42,423 bases of DNA from UBA1046 sp964624395 (GTDB lineage Bacteria > Bacillota > Clostridia > Saccharofermentanales > DTU023): NCBI GenBank assembly GCA_964624395.1, contig CAZUWY010000006.1, positions 1-42,423 of the forward strand. Reading direction: 5' to 3'. Each line of letters begins with the position of its first letter. Within the stretch, counting starts at the first letter, position 1. Shown one piece after another: positions 17,166-26,267 of the stretch. The notes under the pieces were generated by a model. The model saw only the letters and a list, made by a program, of their open reading frames with translations. It ran no database searches and was not told the DNA's origin. Both the position numbers and the translations under genes were made by a program.

Positions 17166-18186
17166 TTTGGAATTAAGAAATATTAGCAAGAGCTTTGGGG
17201 CAAAAAAAGTGCTGGAAAATATTTCTCTGGCGGCAAAAAGCGGTGAATTCCTAGCCTTGCTGGGTGCTTCAGGCAGCGGTAAATCCACTTTGCTGAAGAT
17301 CATCAGCGGCATTGAAATTCAAGATGCCGGCGAGGTGCTGGTAGAAGGCAAAGAGATCAGCAGCAAGCCGATTGAAAAAAGAAATATCGGCATGGTATTT
17401 CAAAATTATGCCCTGTTTGAGCATATGAATGTCTATGAAAATATTGCCTATCCGCTGAGGATGCGCAAATTGGACAAAAAGGAAATAAGAATCAAGGTCA
17501 AAGATGCACTGGAGGTCGTCAAGCTTTCTGCTTATGAAAAAAGATCAACAGCGGATCTGTCAGGCGGAGAGCAGCAAAGAGTTGCCCTGGCCAGATCAAT
17601 CGTCTATCAGCCGGATATCTTGCTCTTAGATGAACCTTTGTCTGCGCTGGATCGAAGGATTAGGGAGCAGATGCAAGAAGAGATCTTGCGCATCCAGAAA
17701 GCGACCGGGATCACAGCCATCTTTGTCACTCACGATCAGGGCGAGGCTTTAGCTCTGGCCGATCGCATTCTCCTTTTAGACAACGGGAAAATTGCCGAGG
17801 ACAATATTCCCTCTGAGGTCTATTTGCGGCCGGGCTCTGAATTTGCCGCCGAATTTATTGGCAATTCCAATATCTTGCGCGGCGTATACAATGACGGTTT
17901 TGTCGCAGGGGATGGCTTTAAGATCCCTGTGGAGGGGGATTTCATAGCCGGCAGCCTACTGAGGGTTATTGTTAAAGAGGAAAATATAGTTTTTGCCAAA
18001 GCTGGTGCAGGAATGGGAAAAGGCAAGGTGGTGGCGGTCCTTTTTCAGGGCACCACCACGAGAATCAGTTTAAAAAATCAGGATATGCTGCTCAACTTAC
18101 GGGTTTTAGCCCGTGACGGCATGGATATCTCCATCGGTGATGAGATAGGCTGGGATGTGCTTTATGCCGCCGCCTTTCCCTTGTAG
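17158..18186 (+). CDS. PotA-type ABC transporter ATPase
   Basis: This 342-residue cytoplasmic ATPase powers the importer. It has Walker A GASGSGKST (36-44), Q-loop FQNYALFEHM, the signature LSGGEQQRVALARS, Walker B LLLDEPLSALD and the switch histidine in VTHDQ. A C-terminal TOBE-like domain (from about 270) is typical of polyamine, iron and sugar importers and may have a regulatory role. Its start lies inside the end of the hydrolase gene. Its stop is followed after nine bases by the glycosidase ATG. Confidence 0.92.
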   Translation: MADLELRNISKSFGAKKVLENISLAAKSGEFLALLGASGSGKSTLLKIISGIEIQDAGEVLVEGKEISSKPIEKRNIGMVFQNYALFEHMNVYENIAYPLRMRKLDKKEIRIKVKDALEVVKLSAYEKRSTADLSGGEQQRVALARSIVYQPDILLLDEPLSALDRRIREQMQEEILRIQKATGITAIFVTHDQGEALALADRILLLDNGKIAEDNIPSEVYLRPGSEFAAEFIGNSNILRGVYNDGFVAGDGFKIPVEGDFIAGSLLRVIVKEENIVFAKAGAGMGKGKVVAVLFQGTTTRISLKNQDMLLNLRVLARDGMDISIGDEIGWDVLYAAAFPL

Positions 18187-18195
18187 GAGGAGTAA

Positions 18196-20406
18196 ATGTA
18201 CAATATTAGTTGTGAACGCTATTTTAATACCTGGAACAGTAAAAGCCCGGCCATAATGGAGTTTTTGCCAGCAAGATTTACTATTGTGCCCGGTGCCTAT
18301 AGCTTTGCCAGTGGCGAATATACCGAATTTCCCTTTTCTGACAAGATTAAACTGTATGAGCACGATCATGAGGGGCGCTATCTGCGCTTAACCATGGAGC
18401 ATGCCGGTACAGTGCTGCAGCTTTGCTACTGGAAAGCTGACAACTGGACAGTGCGCGGCCGGCTGGAACTTTTGCAAGCCGGCGAATGGGGGCTTAGATT
18501 TCTGCCCACTTTAGCCTTTGGTTTCGAGGCTGAGGGAGTTCTTAAAATAGTTGATGCCGAGCTGGATTTCAAGCAGGGCAGCTACCATCTGGCTGTGGCT
18601 TTTAAAGATAGACCGATCCGGCAGTGTCTGGCAGAAAAAAGCTCCTATCTGGGAGAGGAAATGGTTAAAAACGGCTATTATTCCCCCTTTACAGATGCGG
18701 ATGAAGCTAAATATCTGAACAGCTGCTTTAATTTCGAAGAAAGTCCGGTGATAGATTTTGCCGTGGCGGTGACCAATCATCCGCGCACAGCCAGTAAAAA
18801 AGCCAAAGAGGCACTCGACCTTTCAGAAGAAGAGCTGGCGGAGATAGAGCTCTGCCTCGAGGAGGCATTGAGCATGGAGGGTCCGTTTTCTTCCTGTGCC
18901 TCAGCCCTTCGCGATGTTATGTCCTGGAATAATCTGGCTGATCATTATAACAACAGAGTACTCACCTCTTTAACCCGTTTTTGGATCGATAAAAAATTCG
19001 GCGGCTGGTTTCTTTGGCTGGACGATGTTTTCTATCATGCCCTCATATCTGCCTGGTCAGGTGACTGGGAAACGAGTGAGAACAATTTGAAGGCTGCTTT
19101 AGATAATGCTGTGCCGGCTGGAAATCTTGCCTGCCTGATGTCGGCTTTCAGTGAATGGGTGGACAGATCACAGCCGCCTGTCTTTAGTTTTATCGTCTGG
19201 AAGTATTATCAGCTGACGCAAGATACGGTTTTTATCCGTCGAGCATTTCCAAGCCTTTTGCGGGCCCACAATTGGTGGTTTGAAAAGAGAGACGGTAATC
19301 AAAATCAATTGCTCGAGTACGGCAGCAGCAAGGACTGTGGTGATGGTCATTTCAAGCAGACGAAACTGGCCTGCAAGGATGAGGCGGCCATGGACAACAG
19401 TCCAATGTTTGATCGGGCAGTCTATGTCCCTGAGGCTGAGACAATGGATATGGAAGATATAGCTTTGAACAGCCTTTTGGTCCTGGATGCGGAATCTTTA
19501 CTGAAGATGGCTGAAGTTCTGGGCCAAAAGGAAATAGCGAGAAAACTGGCAAAAGAGCTTGAGCTGCACAAGGCAAAGATCAATCAAAATCTCTGGGATG
19601 AAGAAAGATCCATCTATGCCAACAGGCTTTGGAGCGGTGAGTTTTCCAGTCCCTCTCCGACCAGCTTCTACCCGCTGGCAGCCGGAATCCCGGATAAAGA
19701 GCGGGCAGATCTCTTGATCAAGCATATCTTCGCTGCAGATGAATTCTGGACTAAAGCACCTTTGCCGTCCATCTGGCTCAAAGATGAGGCAGTTCACGAT
19801 AACGTCTACTGGCGCGGGCGCATGTGGCCGCCTTTGAATTTCTTTTGCTATCTGGGGCTGAAGCGTTATGGCTATGACAAGGAGGCGAGGCGTCTGGCCT
19901 TAAAATGCGCTGAAATCTTCACTGCTGCCTTTGAAAATGAAAGAGCTTGCTATGAAAACTATAACTGCTTTACTGGTGAAGGTAAAAGCGTGGACAGCGA
20001 TCCCTTCTATGGCTGGGGGGCATTGCTGCCCTTGATCTGGATTTTGGAACATGTTGACAGCACAGATGACGGCGGCTTGGATTTTGGCGCTGGTGATCTG
20101 GATGCTATGAAAATCAAGGGGATCAAGACCTCTTTTGGCCTGGTGGATCTTGATCTGGCAGAAACTTCGCTTGTGAAAATTGATGGCGAGATAGTTTTTA
20201 CTGCGACTACTAAAGGCAGATTCAAAAATTTTGTCATCAGAGACAATTATGCCCGGGTGACTGTTTCAGCCCAGGAGAAAAGGACAAGTATTTCTTTCGC
20301 CAAGATAAATGCCTTGCTGGTCCATCTCAATGGCAAAGAGATAGAAGCTTCTTCTCAGATCGAACTGGAGCAAGGCCTTGAGCAAACGGTTGAAATCTGG
20401 TTTTAA
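18196..20406 (+). CDS. GH63/GH37-like (alpha/alpha)6 glycoside hydrolase
   Basis: This 736-residue protein has no signal peptide and is predicted to be cytoplasmic. The N-terminal third is a beta-rich domain; the rest is a trehalase/glucosidase-type helical barrel. Landmarks are WFLWLDDVFYHA (about 275), MDNSPMFD with candidate acid Asp400, and YWRGRMWPPLNF (from 538), all resembling the MGH1/GH63 set (mannosylglycerate hydrolase, alpha-glucosidase I relatives) and GH37 trehalases. The substrate could be an alpha-glycoside or glycosylated small molecule; sequence does not decide. AGGAGGAG precedes the ATG. Its place between an importer and a sugar kinase implies that the imported compound is deglycosylated inside the cell. 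Confidence 0.75.
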   Translation: MYNISCERYFNTWNSKSPAIMEFLPARFTIVPGAYSFASGEYTEFPFSDKIKLYEHDHEGRYLRLTMEHAGTVLQLCYWKADNWTVRGRLELLQAGEWGLRFLPTLAFGFEAEGVLKIVDAELDFKQGSYHLAVAFKDRPIRQCLAEKSSYLGEEMVKNGYYSPFTDADEAKYLNSCFNFEESPVIDFAVAVTNHPRTASKKAKEALDLSEEELAEIELCLEEALSMEGPFSSCASALRDVMSWNNLADHYNNRVLTSLTRFWIDKKFGGWFLWLDDVFYHALISAWSGDWETSENNLKAALDNAVPAGNLACLMSAFSEWVDRSQPPVFSFIVWKYYQLTQDTVFIRRAFPSLLRAHNWWFEKRDGNQNQLLEYGSSKDCGDGHFKQTKLACKDEAAMDNSPMFDRAVYVPEAETMDMEDIALNSLLVLDAESLLKMAEVLGQKEIARKLAKELELHKAKINQNLWDEERSIYANRLWSGEFSSPSPTSFYPLAAGIPDKERADLLIKHIFAADEFWTKAPLPSIWLKDEAVHDNVYWRGRMWPPLNFFCYLGLKRYGYDKEARRLALKCAEIFTAAFENERACYENYNCFTGEGKSVDSDPFYGWGALLPLIWILEHVDSTDDGGLDFGAGDLDAMKIKGIKTSFGLVDLDLAETSLVKIDGEIVFTATTKGRFKNFVIRDNYARVTVSAQEKRTSISFAKINALLVHLNGKEIEASSQIELEQGLEQTVEIWF

Positions 20407-20436
20407 CTAGGCCGCTAACTTAAATTGAGGTAAAAA

Positions 20437-21360
20437 ATGCGTGCACTTTGTCTGGGATCGTTAAATCTTGACTATGCCTATCGGCTCGAGCATTTTGTGC
20501 GCCCAGGGGAGACTTTGCCAGCTAAAAGCTTTGCTGTCCATGCTGGCGGCAAGGGTCTCAATCAGGCCATTGCTCTGGCCAAAGCCGGTCTGGAGGTCTG
20601 GCATGCCGGTGCGGTGGGCCAAGATGGAGATCTTCTTCTTGCTGAGCTCGATAGCTATGGCGTGGATACCTCCTTGATTCAAAAGAGCAATGAAGCCACC
20701 GGACATGCAATCATTCAGATAACAGACAAAGGTGAAAACAGCATTATCATCCACGGCGGAGCCAATAGATCACTGAACATGGACTATATCGAAGCTGTAC
20801 TGGAAAAATTTTCAGCGGGTGATCTATTGCTTTTGCAAAACGAGATCAACCTGCTGCCTGAAATCATTAAAGAGGCCAGTAAAAGAAAGCTGCGCATTGC
20901 TTTTAATGCTGCTCCCATGACTTCAGAAGTCTTGGACTATCCACTGCATTTGCTTGAATGGCTGATGGTCAATGAGATAGAAGGGGAGGCTTTGGCAAAG
21001 GAAAAAGAGCCAGCAGCTATTGTTGATCATCTGAAAAAAAGTTATCCGGCCACCAAGATAGTTTTAACTCTGGGAGAGAAGGGGGCCATAGCTACAGATC
21101 AGAAGGGAAAGATCAGCTGCTCGGCCTATGCGGTTGAACTGGTGGATACTACAGCTGCAGGCGACTGCTTTAACGGCTATTTTTTGAGCGGTGTCCTCAG
21201 GGGCAAAACTGTTAAAAATGCTCTTTTACATGCCACAGCGGCGAGTGCCATCTGCGTTGGCAGAAAAGGGGCGGCCATATCCATACCAGAAGAAGCTGAG
21301 GTGCTGGAATTTGTAAGATTACATCCGGCGGAGCAATTGAGATGGCAGGTTTTAAGTTAA
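20437..21360 (+). CDS. PfkB-family carbohydrate kinase (ribokinase-like)
   Basis: This 307-residue cytoplasmic kinase phosphorylates a sugar or nucleoside with ATP. It shows the N-terminal family motif GGKGLNQAIALAKAG and the C-terminal DTTAAGDCFNGYF motif with catalytic Asp243 and the anion-hole glycine. The first alanine of TAAGD replaces the usual glycine of TGAGD, a common variation. Ribokinase is the closest named relative, but the family also includes fructose, fructosamine and other sugar kinases. It lies 30 bases after the glycosidase and probably phosphorylates the released sugar. Confidence 0.82.
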   Translation: MRALCLGSLNLDYAYRLEHFVRPGETLPAKSFAVHAGGKGLNQAIALAKAGLEVWHAGAVGQDGDLLLAELDSYGVDTSLIQKSNEATGHAIIQITDKGENSIIIHGGANRSLNMDYIEAVLEKFSAGDLLLLQNEINLLPEIIKEASKRKLRIAFNAAPMTSEVLDYPLHLLEWLMVNEIEGEALAKEKEPAAIVDHLKKSYPATKIVLTLGEKGAIATDQKGKISCSAYAVELVDTTAAGDCFNGYFLSGVLRGKTVKNALLHATAASAICVGRKGAAISIPEEAEVLEFVRLHPAEQLRWQVLS

Positions 21361-21373
21361 GCAGGAGGTAATT

Positions 21374-21556
21374 ATGAAAGATAAGATAGCAAAAGCCATC
21401 CAGGCCAAAGATGCAAATAGGAGTATCTGGATCATCAGGTTGACAATCTTGTTTTTGGGCGCAGCCTTTATCGGCTTGGGCATCTTTAGGGCGGAAGTAT
21501 TCACTGTCCTGACAAAGGCGATTCGCATCTGCCTGGAATGTATAGGTTTAGGCTGA
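21374..21556 (+). CDS. CD1871A-family CXXC mini membrane protein
   Basis: This 60-residue protein has one membrane helix (about residues 20-40) and ends in ICLECIGLG with a CxxC (Cys-Leu-Glu-Cys). Length, single helix, the GIFRAEV segment and the terminal CxECIGxG match the CD1871A-type CXXC family of clostridia, whose function is unknown. AGGAGGT lies six bases before the ATG. Its TGA is followed after one base by the 4Fe-4S protein ATG, so the two are coupled. A redox or electron-transfer role is inferred from the CxxC and the partner. Confidence 0.8.
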   Translation: MKDKIAKAIQAKDANRSIWIIRLTILFLGAAFIGLGIFRAEVFTVLTKAIRICLECIGLG

Positions 21557-21557
21557 G

Positions 21558-22451
21558 ATGAAAAAGATAAGAAGACGTCATTTGATTCAAGCTCTTGGTG
21601 CCCTGGCCGTCAACGGTAATCTTAAAGGTTTTGTCAGTGGTGAGATTTACACTGGGGCCGGCAAAAACATCTGCCTGCCGGTGCTGAACTGTTATTCTTG
21701 CCCGGGGGCCCTTGGATCTTGTCCGATCGGTTCCTTGCAGGCTGTCAGCAATCATCCGCAGTTTAACTTCAGCTTTTATGTAGCTGGCCTGCTGGCTGTT
21801 TTTGGTATTTTGGCCGGTAGATTTTACTGCGGCTGGATCTGTCCCTTTGGTTTTTTTCAAGATCTGCTGGCAAAAATCAGCAAGAAGAAAATCAATTTTC
21901 GCTTTGACAGGATTTTTCGCTACTTGAAATATCTCGTTTTATTATTTCTGGTGCTTTTACTGCCCGCTCTGCTGACCAATGAATATGGGATCGGTGCACC
22001 TTTGTTTTGCAAATATGTCTGCCCGGCTGGAACCTTGGAGGCTGGGATTCCTCTCCTGCTGCTGCAGCCCGGCCTGAGATCTTTGCTGGGATTTTTGTTT
22101 GGCTGGAAACTTTTGCTCGCTCTGGCTATTGTTGCCATCAGCATATTTATCACTCGAGCCTTTTGCCGGTACTTATGTCCGCTGGGTGCCATACTGGGAC
22201 TCTTTCAGCTGGCCAGTTTCTATCGTTTTGGCTGTGAGCAAGATAAATGCATCTCCTGCGGTCTATGTGCAAAAGTATGCCCGATGGATCTAGATCCCGT
22301 GGTGGAGCCTAACAGTCCTGAATGTGTGCGCTGCAGGGATTGCATCAATGTTTGTCCTACAACAGCGCTGGTAAGCAGCTTTGCCGGCAAAGAGATATCT
22401 CGCAGCCAAAGCGTGGAGAGTAAAAGAATAAAAAAGAGGGCTGGTGCCTGA
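21558..22451 (+). CDS. NapH/YccM-like membrane 4Fe-4S protein
   Basis: This 297-residue protein has four to five hydrophobic helices and many cysteines. It shows an N-proximal cluster (CLPVLNCYSCPGALGSCPIG), two CxxxCP motifs typical of NapH-type quinol-linked proteins (FYCGWICPFG and CRYLCPLG), and two 4Fe-4S motifs near the C-terminus (CISCGLCAKVCP and CVRCRDCINVCP). It would pass electrons between the membrane pool and an extracytoplasmic or cytoplasmic partner. No nitrate reductase or FMN-binding gene is adjacent. It is coupled to the CXXC mini-protein. Confidence 0.85.
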   Translation: MKKIRRRHLIQALGALAVNGNLKGFVSGEIYTGAGKNICLPVLNCYSCPGALGSCPIGSLQAVSNHPQFNFSFYVAGLLAVFGILAGRFYCGWICPFGFFQDLLAKISKKKINFRFDRIFRYLKYLVLLFLVLLLPALLTNEYGIGAPLFCKYVCPAGTLEAGIPLLLLQPGLRSLLGFLFGWKLLLALAIVAISIFITRAFCRYLCPLGAILGLFQLASFYRFGCEQDKCISCGLCAKVCPMDLDPVVEPNSPECVRCRDCINVCPTTALVSSFAGKEISRSQSVESKRIKKRAGA

Positions 22452-22577
22452 TTTGGGTTTTGCCAATTTCTGGCCAGCAGGAATCATTGTTTTTGTTAAG
22501 CGAAATTTACTTGGCTGAAAGCAAAGGGATTGATCCGTCCATGGCCTTTTGTCAGCTTTTGAAGTAAATGGATAATC

Positions 22578-22606
22578 TTGTCTAAATCACTATCTGACTA
22601 TATAAT
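22578..22606 (+). promoter_or_regulatory. Promoter of the EF-G-like gene
   Basis: TTGTCT (22578-22583), a 17-base spacer and a perfect TATAAT (22601-22606) form a good housekeeping promoter. About 70 nt of leader follow before the start codon, containing a small hairpin GGTC-GCAT-GACC (about 22634-22645). Confidence 0.7.
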
Positions 22607-22683
22607 ATTATTCGCATGTTTAATTGGGGGACTGGTCGCATGACCCCTTTTGACAATAAAATTGCTAAGAGCGGGGGAAGCTA

Positions 22684-24762
22684 ATGAAACAATACCAAGC
22701 AGCAGATATTAGAAATATTGCTTTGGCAGGGCACGGTGGAGCAGGTAAAACGGCCTTTGTCGAAGCCGCCTTATACAGTTCAGGCGTGATTGAACGGATG
22801 GGCAACAGCGCTGAGGGCAACACAGTCACAGATTTTGACGCCGAGGAGATTCGCCGCGGCATGACGATCAATCTGTCCTATGCAGCCGTGGAATGGAAGG
22901 ATAAGAAAATAAATCTGCTGGATACTCCCGGCGATTTTGACTTCCTGGGTGAGCAGATCCAGGGTTTCAGGGTTGCTGATGCAGTCATGATTGTGATGAG
23001 CGCTAAAGACGGATTGGCTGTGGGAGCTGAAAAGGCTGTCCGCCAGGCGGAAAAGCAAAAACGTCCCGTCTCCTTCTTTATCAACCGCATGGATGAACCT
23101 AATGCCAGCTTTGACAAGACCTTTGCTGAGCTTGAAGAGGCCTATGGCAGCAAAGTTGTTGCTCTGGCTCTGCCCCTAATAGAGGGAGAAGATATTGTCG
23201 GACTTGTTGATGTGGTCAATAAGCAGGCTTACAAATTTGCCGCCAAGGGCAAGCTGGATAAAACAGAGATACCGGCTGATCTTTCCGACAGGGTTGAGCA
23301 GTTTTACGACCAATTACAAGAGCAGATCGCCGAGAGCGACGAAGAATTGATGGAAAAATATTTCGAAGGTGAACCCTTTACAGCTGAAGAACAAAAAGCT
23401 GGTATCAGGCAGGCAATTCTCACCGGATCCATCTGGCCCGTCTTTGTCGGTGCCGCCCAGTCTAATCTGGGAGTGAGCCATGCTCTGGACGCTATATCTG
23501 ACTATCTGCCTACACCGCTGGATACAGCTGGTGTTAAGGCTGAGGTCAACGGGGCTGAAGCTGAGATCGTTGTTGATCCGGAGCAAAAGCTGGTTGCCTA
23601 TATCTTCAAGACGGTTGTCGACCCCTTTGTGGGGCGCATCTCTATGTTTAAGGTCTACCAGGGCAGCTTCCCGGTCACAGGGCAGATCTATAATGCCAAT
23701 CAGGAGGCTGACGAGCGTGTTAACGGCCTTTCTTACCTGCGCGGCAAAAAGCAGATTGCAGCTGACAAGGGGATTGTCGCCGGCGATATCGGGTCAGTGA
23801 CCAAGCTGTCGGAAAGTGCTACCAGTGACACCCTGAGCGAGCGCGATCGCAAAGTTAAAATTGCTGCTCCGACCATGCCGCTTACTTGCCTGACCCTTGC
23901 CATCTCCCCTTTGACCAAAGGTGAAGAGGATAAGATCATGCAGGGTCTGACCAGACTTGCTGATGAAGATAAAGTGTTTAAGATTGAAAACAATCCTGAA
24001 ACCAAGCAGCTCCTGCTTTCCGGTCTGGGTGAGATTCAGCTGGACGTTTTGACCAATAAGCTGAAGAACAAATACGGCGTTGAATCTGAACTCTCCGAAC
24101 CGCGTGTAGCTTACAGGGAGACGATCAAGAAACAGGTGCGGGTACAAGGCAGGCATAAGAAGCAAACCGGCGGGCACGGTCAGTTTGGTGATGTCTGGAT
24201 TGTCTTTGAGCCCGGCGATGCTGATGATCTTGACTTTAATGAGCAGATCGTAGGCGGTGTTGTGCCCAAGGGTTATTTCCCGGCCGTGGAAAAAGGCCTG
24301 AGAGAAGCAATTGAAGAAGGCCCTTTAGCTAATTATCCTGTCGTAGGACTCAAAGCTACTTTAGTTGACGGTTCCTACCATGCAGTGGATTCAAATGAAA
24401 TGTCCTTTAAGCTGGCAGCCAGACTGGCTTACAGAGCTGGTATGCCCCAGGCCAACCCTGTGCTCTTGGAGCCGATCAGTAAATTGGCCGTCCATATTCC
24501 CGACGATTATCTGGGGGATGTGATGGGGGATATGAATAAGAGGCGCGGCCGTATTCTGGGCATAAATCCTGACGCGGAAGATTATGGCTTCCAAGTGGTG
24601 GAGGCTGAAGCACCAACTTCAGAGATCTTGCGCTATTCAACAGATTTGAAATCCATGACCCAGGGACGAGGTTGGTTTAATATTGAGTTTGCCCGCTATG
24701 AACAGGCGCCTCAGATGGTAGCGGATAAGGTAATTGCCGAGGCTCAGCGCGAAGAAGAATGA
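22684..24762 (+). CDS. Elongation factor G paralogue (EF-G2-like GTPase)
   Basis: This 692-residue protein has the five-domain EF-G layout. GTPase motifs are G1 GHGGAGKT (16-23), switch I RRGMTI (about 58), G3 DTPGDFDF (from 80) and G4 NRMD (134). Canonical EF-G has HIDAGKTT, ERGITI, DTPGHVDF and NKMD, so this copy differs at each, notably in losing the histidine after DTPG that activates the catalytic water (here Asp). The gene is not in a str operon beside rpsL/rpsG/tuf, so it is probably the accessory EF-G2 class. It may act in translocation under special conditions or in ribosome recycling. Its own promoter precedes it. Confidence 0.85.
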   Translation: MKQYQAADIRNIALAGHGGAGKTAFVEAALYSSGVIERMGNSAEGNTVTDFDAEEIRRGMTINLSYAAVEWKDKKINLLDTPGDFDFLGEQIQGFRVADAVMIVMSAKDGLAVGAEKAVRQAEKQKRPVSFFINRMDEPNASFDKTFAELEEAYGSKVVALALPLIEGEDIVGLVDVVNKQAYKFAAKGKLDKTEIPADLSDRVEQFYDQLQEQIAESDEELMEKYFEGEPFTAEEQKAGIRQAILTGSIWPVFVGAAQSNLGVSHALDAISDYLPTPLDTAGVKAEVNGAEAEIVVDPEQKLVAYIFKTVVDPFVGRISMFKVYQGSFPVTGQIYNANQEADERVNGLSYLRGKKQIAADKGIVAGDIGSVTKLSESATSDTLSERDRKVKIAAPTMPLTCLTLAISPLTKGEEDKIMQGLTRLADEDKVFKIENNPETKQLLLSGLGEIQLDVLTNKLKNKYGVESELSEPRVAYRETIKKQVRVQGRHKKQTGGHGQFGDVWIVFEPGDADDLDFNEQIVGGVVPKGYFPAVEKGLREAIEEGPLANYPVVGLKATLVDGSYHAVDSNEMSFKLAARLAYRAGMPQANPVLLEPISKLAVHIPDDYLGDVMGDMNKRRGRILGINPDAEDYGFQVVEAEAPTSEILRYSTDLKSMTQGRGWFNIEFARYEQAPQMVADKVIAEAQREEE

Positions 24763-24804
24763 TTGCCTGCTTAAATGGCAGCTTCGGCATAAAGAGGATT
24801 TTCA

Positions 24805-26172
24805 GTGACGGCATTATCCTTGCTTAGACCAGGGTGGATACCCCTTTTATCCCAGATATTGCTACTCAGGCAGGGCTGGCAGATTATTTTGTCAGCCTGC
24901 CTTTTTTATCTGCTTTATGTCTTTTTTTCTTTTCTAGCCACGGTTTCTTTGACCGTAGACGAGCAAAGTCTGGCTGAAAAAGCTGAGAACGGCTCGCTGT
25001 CCGCTAGGCTTTTGTTAAGGGAAATGGCAGACTCCAGTCGCTTTGCGGATAAAATTGCCGCGGGCCAGACTTTCTATCTCTCTATTTTTGCCTATCTGGC
25101 CCTGTCCTGGTTCTTTGCCCGCCTTTTGCCTTTCATGTCCAGCTGGGCCGAGCCGCTGCGCATTATCTTGGCAGTTATCATTTTGCTCCTGATTTTCTTT
25201 TTTGCTTATCTTCCCAGCAGTACTTTCTCCAGGCAAATTGGGGGAGATAAGGCTAAAGAATCGATCTGCAAACTGATCTTCCCCTATAAGCTGTTAATCT
25301 TGCCTGTGCTACCGATTTCAACAGCTGGAGCTTTTCTTGGCAGAGTTTTAGCCAAGATTTTCAAACTGGGCAGCCCGAAAAAGATTGTGGCAGCCACTGA
25401 AGAAGATCTTCGCCTTATGCTCAGCGCCAGCAAGGAGGCGGGCCATATTCAGGAGCAGGATCAGGATCTGATTGAAAATATCTTTGAATTCGATAATAAA
25501 TCTGTGGGCGAGATAATGACGCATCGCACAAATATATCTGCCTTCCCTGTGACAGAAGGATTAGAAAATGTCATGGCCAGAATTGATGATGATCAATATA
25601 CGCGTTATCCGGTTTTTGAGGACAGTATCGACAATATTGTCGGCATTGTTCATGTCAAGGATATTTTAAGCTGGCTCTATGAGAGAGAGGATCAGGAGTT
25701 TAAGCTGGCAGAGCTGATGCGCATACCGCAATACACTCCTGAATCCAGGATCATCAGGGATTTGTTTCAGGAAATGCAGCAAAACAGAGTGCAGATGGCA
25801 GTGGTGATCGATGAATACGGGGGTACCGCTGGCATAGTCACGCTGGAGGATATTGTTGAAGAGATTGTGGGCGAAATAGAAGACGAATACGATGAAGAGG
25901 AAAAAAGCATTATCCGTGTTCAGGATAACGAATGGCTACTTGACGGGGCGGTGGAGCTGGATTTGGTCGCTGATTGCTGCCAGATAGAACTGCCCACAGA
26001 AGACTACGATACTGTGGCAGGCATGATCATAGCCTATTTGGACAGGATACCCGAGGAAGGGGAAAAGCCGGAGGTTGCTGTCAATGGGGCGAGATTTATA
26101 GTTGAAGAGGTACATGACAAGAGGATCGCCCGGGTACGACTTTTGCTCGCAGAGGAAGAGCCGGGTTCTTGA
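24805..26172 (+). CDS. CNNM/CorC-type hemolysin-family CBS-domain protein
   Basis: This 455-residue membrane protein has an N-terminal helical domain of about three to four helices (1-185), a CBS pair (about 215-365; MTHRTNISAFPV and VIDEYGGTAGIVTLEDIVEEIVGEI) and a C-terminal CorC_HlyC domain (about 370-450; WLLDGAVELD). The family includes magnesium/cobalt efflux proteins; the old hemolysin label is misleading. The start is GTG with AGAGG upstream. The N-terminal DUF21-like region is short and diverged, so ion transport is inferred from the C-terminal architecture. It follows the EF-G2-like gene by 42 bases. Confidence 0.85.
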   Translation: MTALSLLRPGWIPLLSQILLLRQGWQIILSACLFYLLYVFFSFLATVSLTVDEQSLAEKAENGSLSARLLLREMADSSRFADKIAAGQTFYLSIFAYLALSWFFARLLPFMSSWAEPLRIILAVIILLLIFFFAYLPSSTFSRQIGGDKAKESICKLIFPYKLLILPVLPISTAGAFLGRVLAKIFKLGSPKKIVAATEEDLRLMLSASKEAGHIQEQDQDLIENIFEFDNKSVGEIMTHRTNISAFPVTEGLENVMARIDDDQYTRYPVFEDSIDNIVGIVHVKDILSWLYEREDQEFKLAELMRIPQYTPESRIIRDLFQEMQQNRVQMAVVIDEYGGTAGIVTLEDIVEEIVGEIEDEYDEEEKSIIRVQDNEWLLDGAVELDLVADCCQIELPTEDYDTVAGMIIAYLDRIPEEGEKPEVAVNGARFIVEEVHDKRIARVRLLLAEEEPGS

Positions 26173-26267
26173 CTCATTAATCTGTTATAATATTTTGTCG
26201 TAAACAGAATATATGCTCGAAAGAATTACTAATTTAGTCCCTTAGGGATATTTTTATTGAGGTTGAA

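Noticed and set aside
26167..26192. TTGACT and TATAAT near the end of the CNNM gene as promoter for the PpiC gene
   Set aside because: The two boxes are only 11 bases apart, far from the required 16-18, so a standard promoter is not supported.
26227..26265. TCCC-TTA-GGGA followed by TATTTTTATTG as terminator of the CNNM gene
   Set aside because: The stem has only four pairs, too weak to call, although a minor role cannot be excluded.
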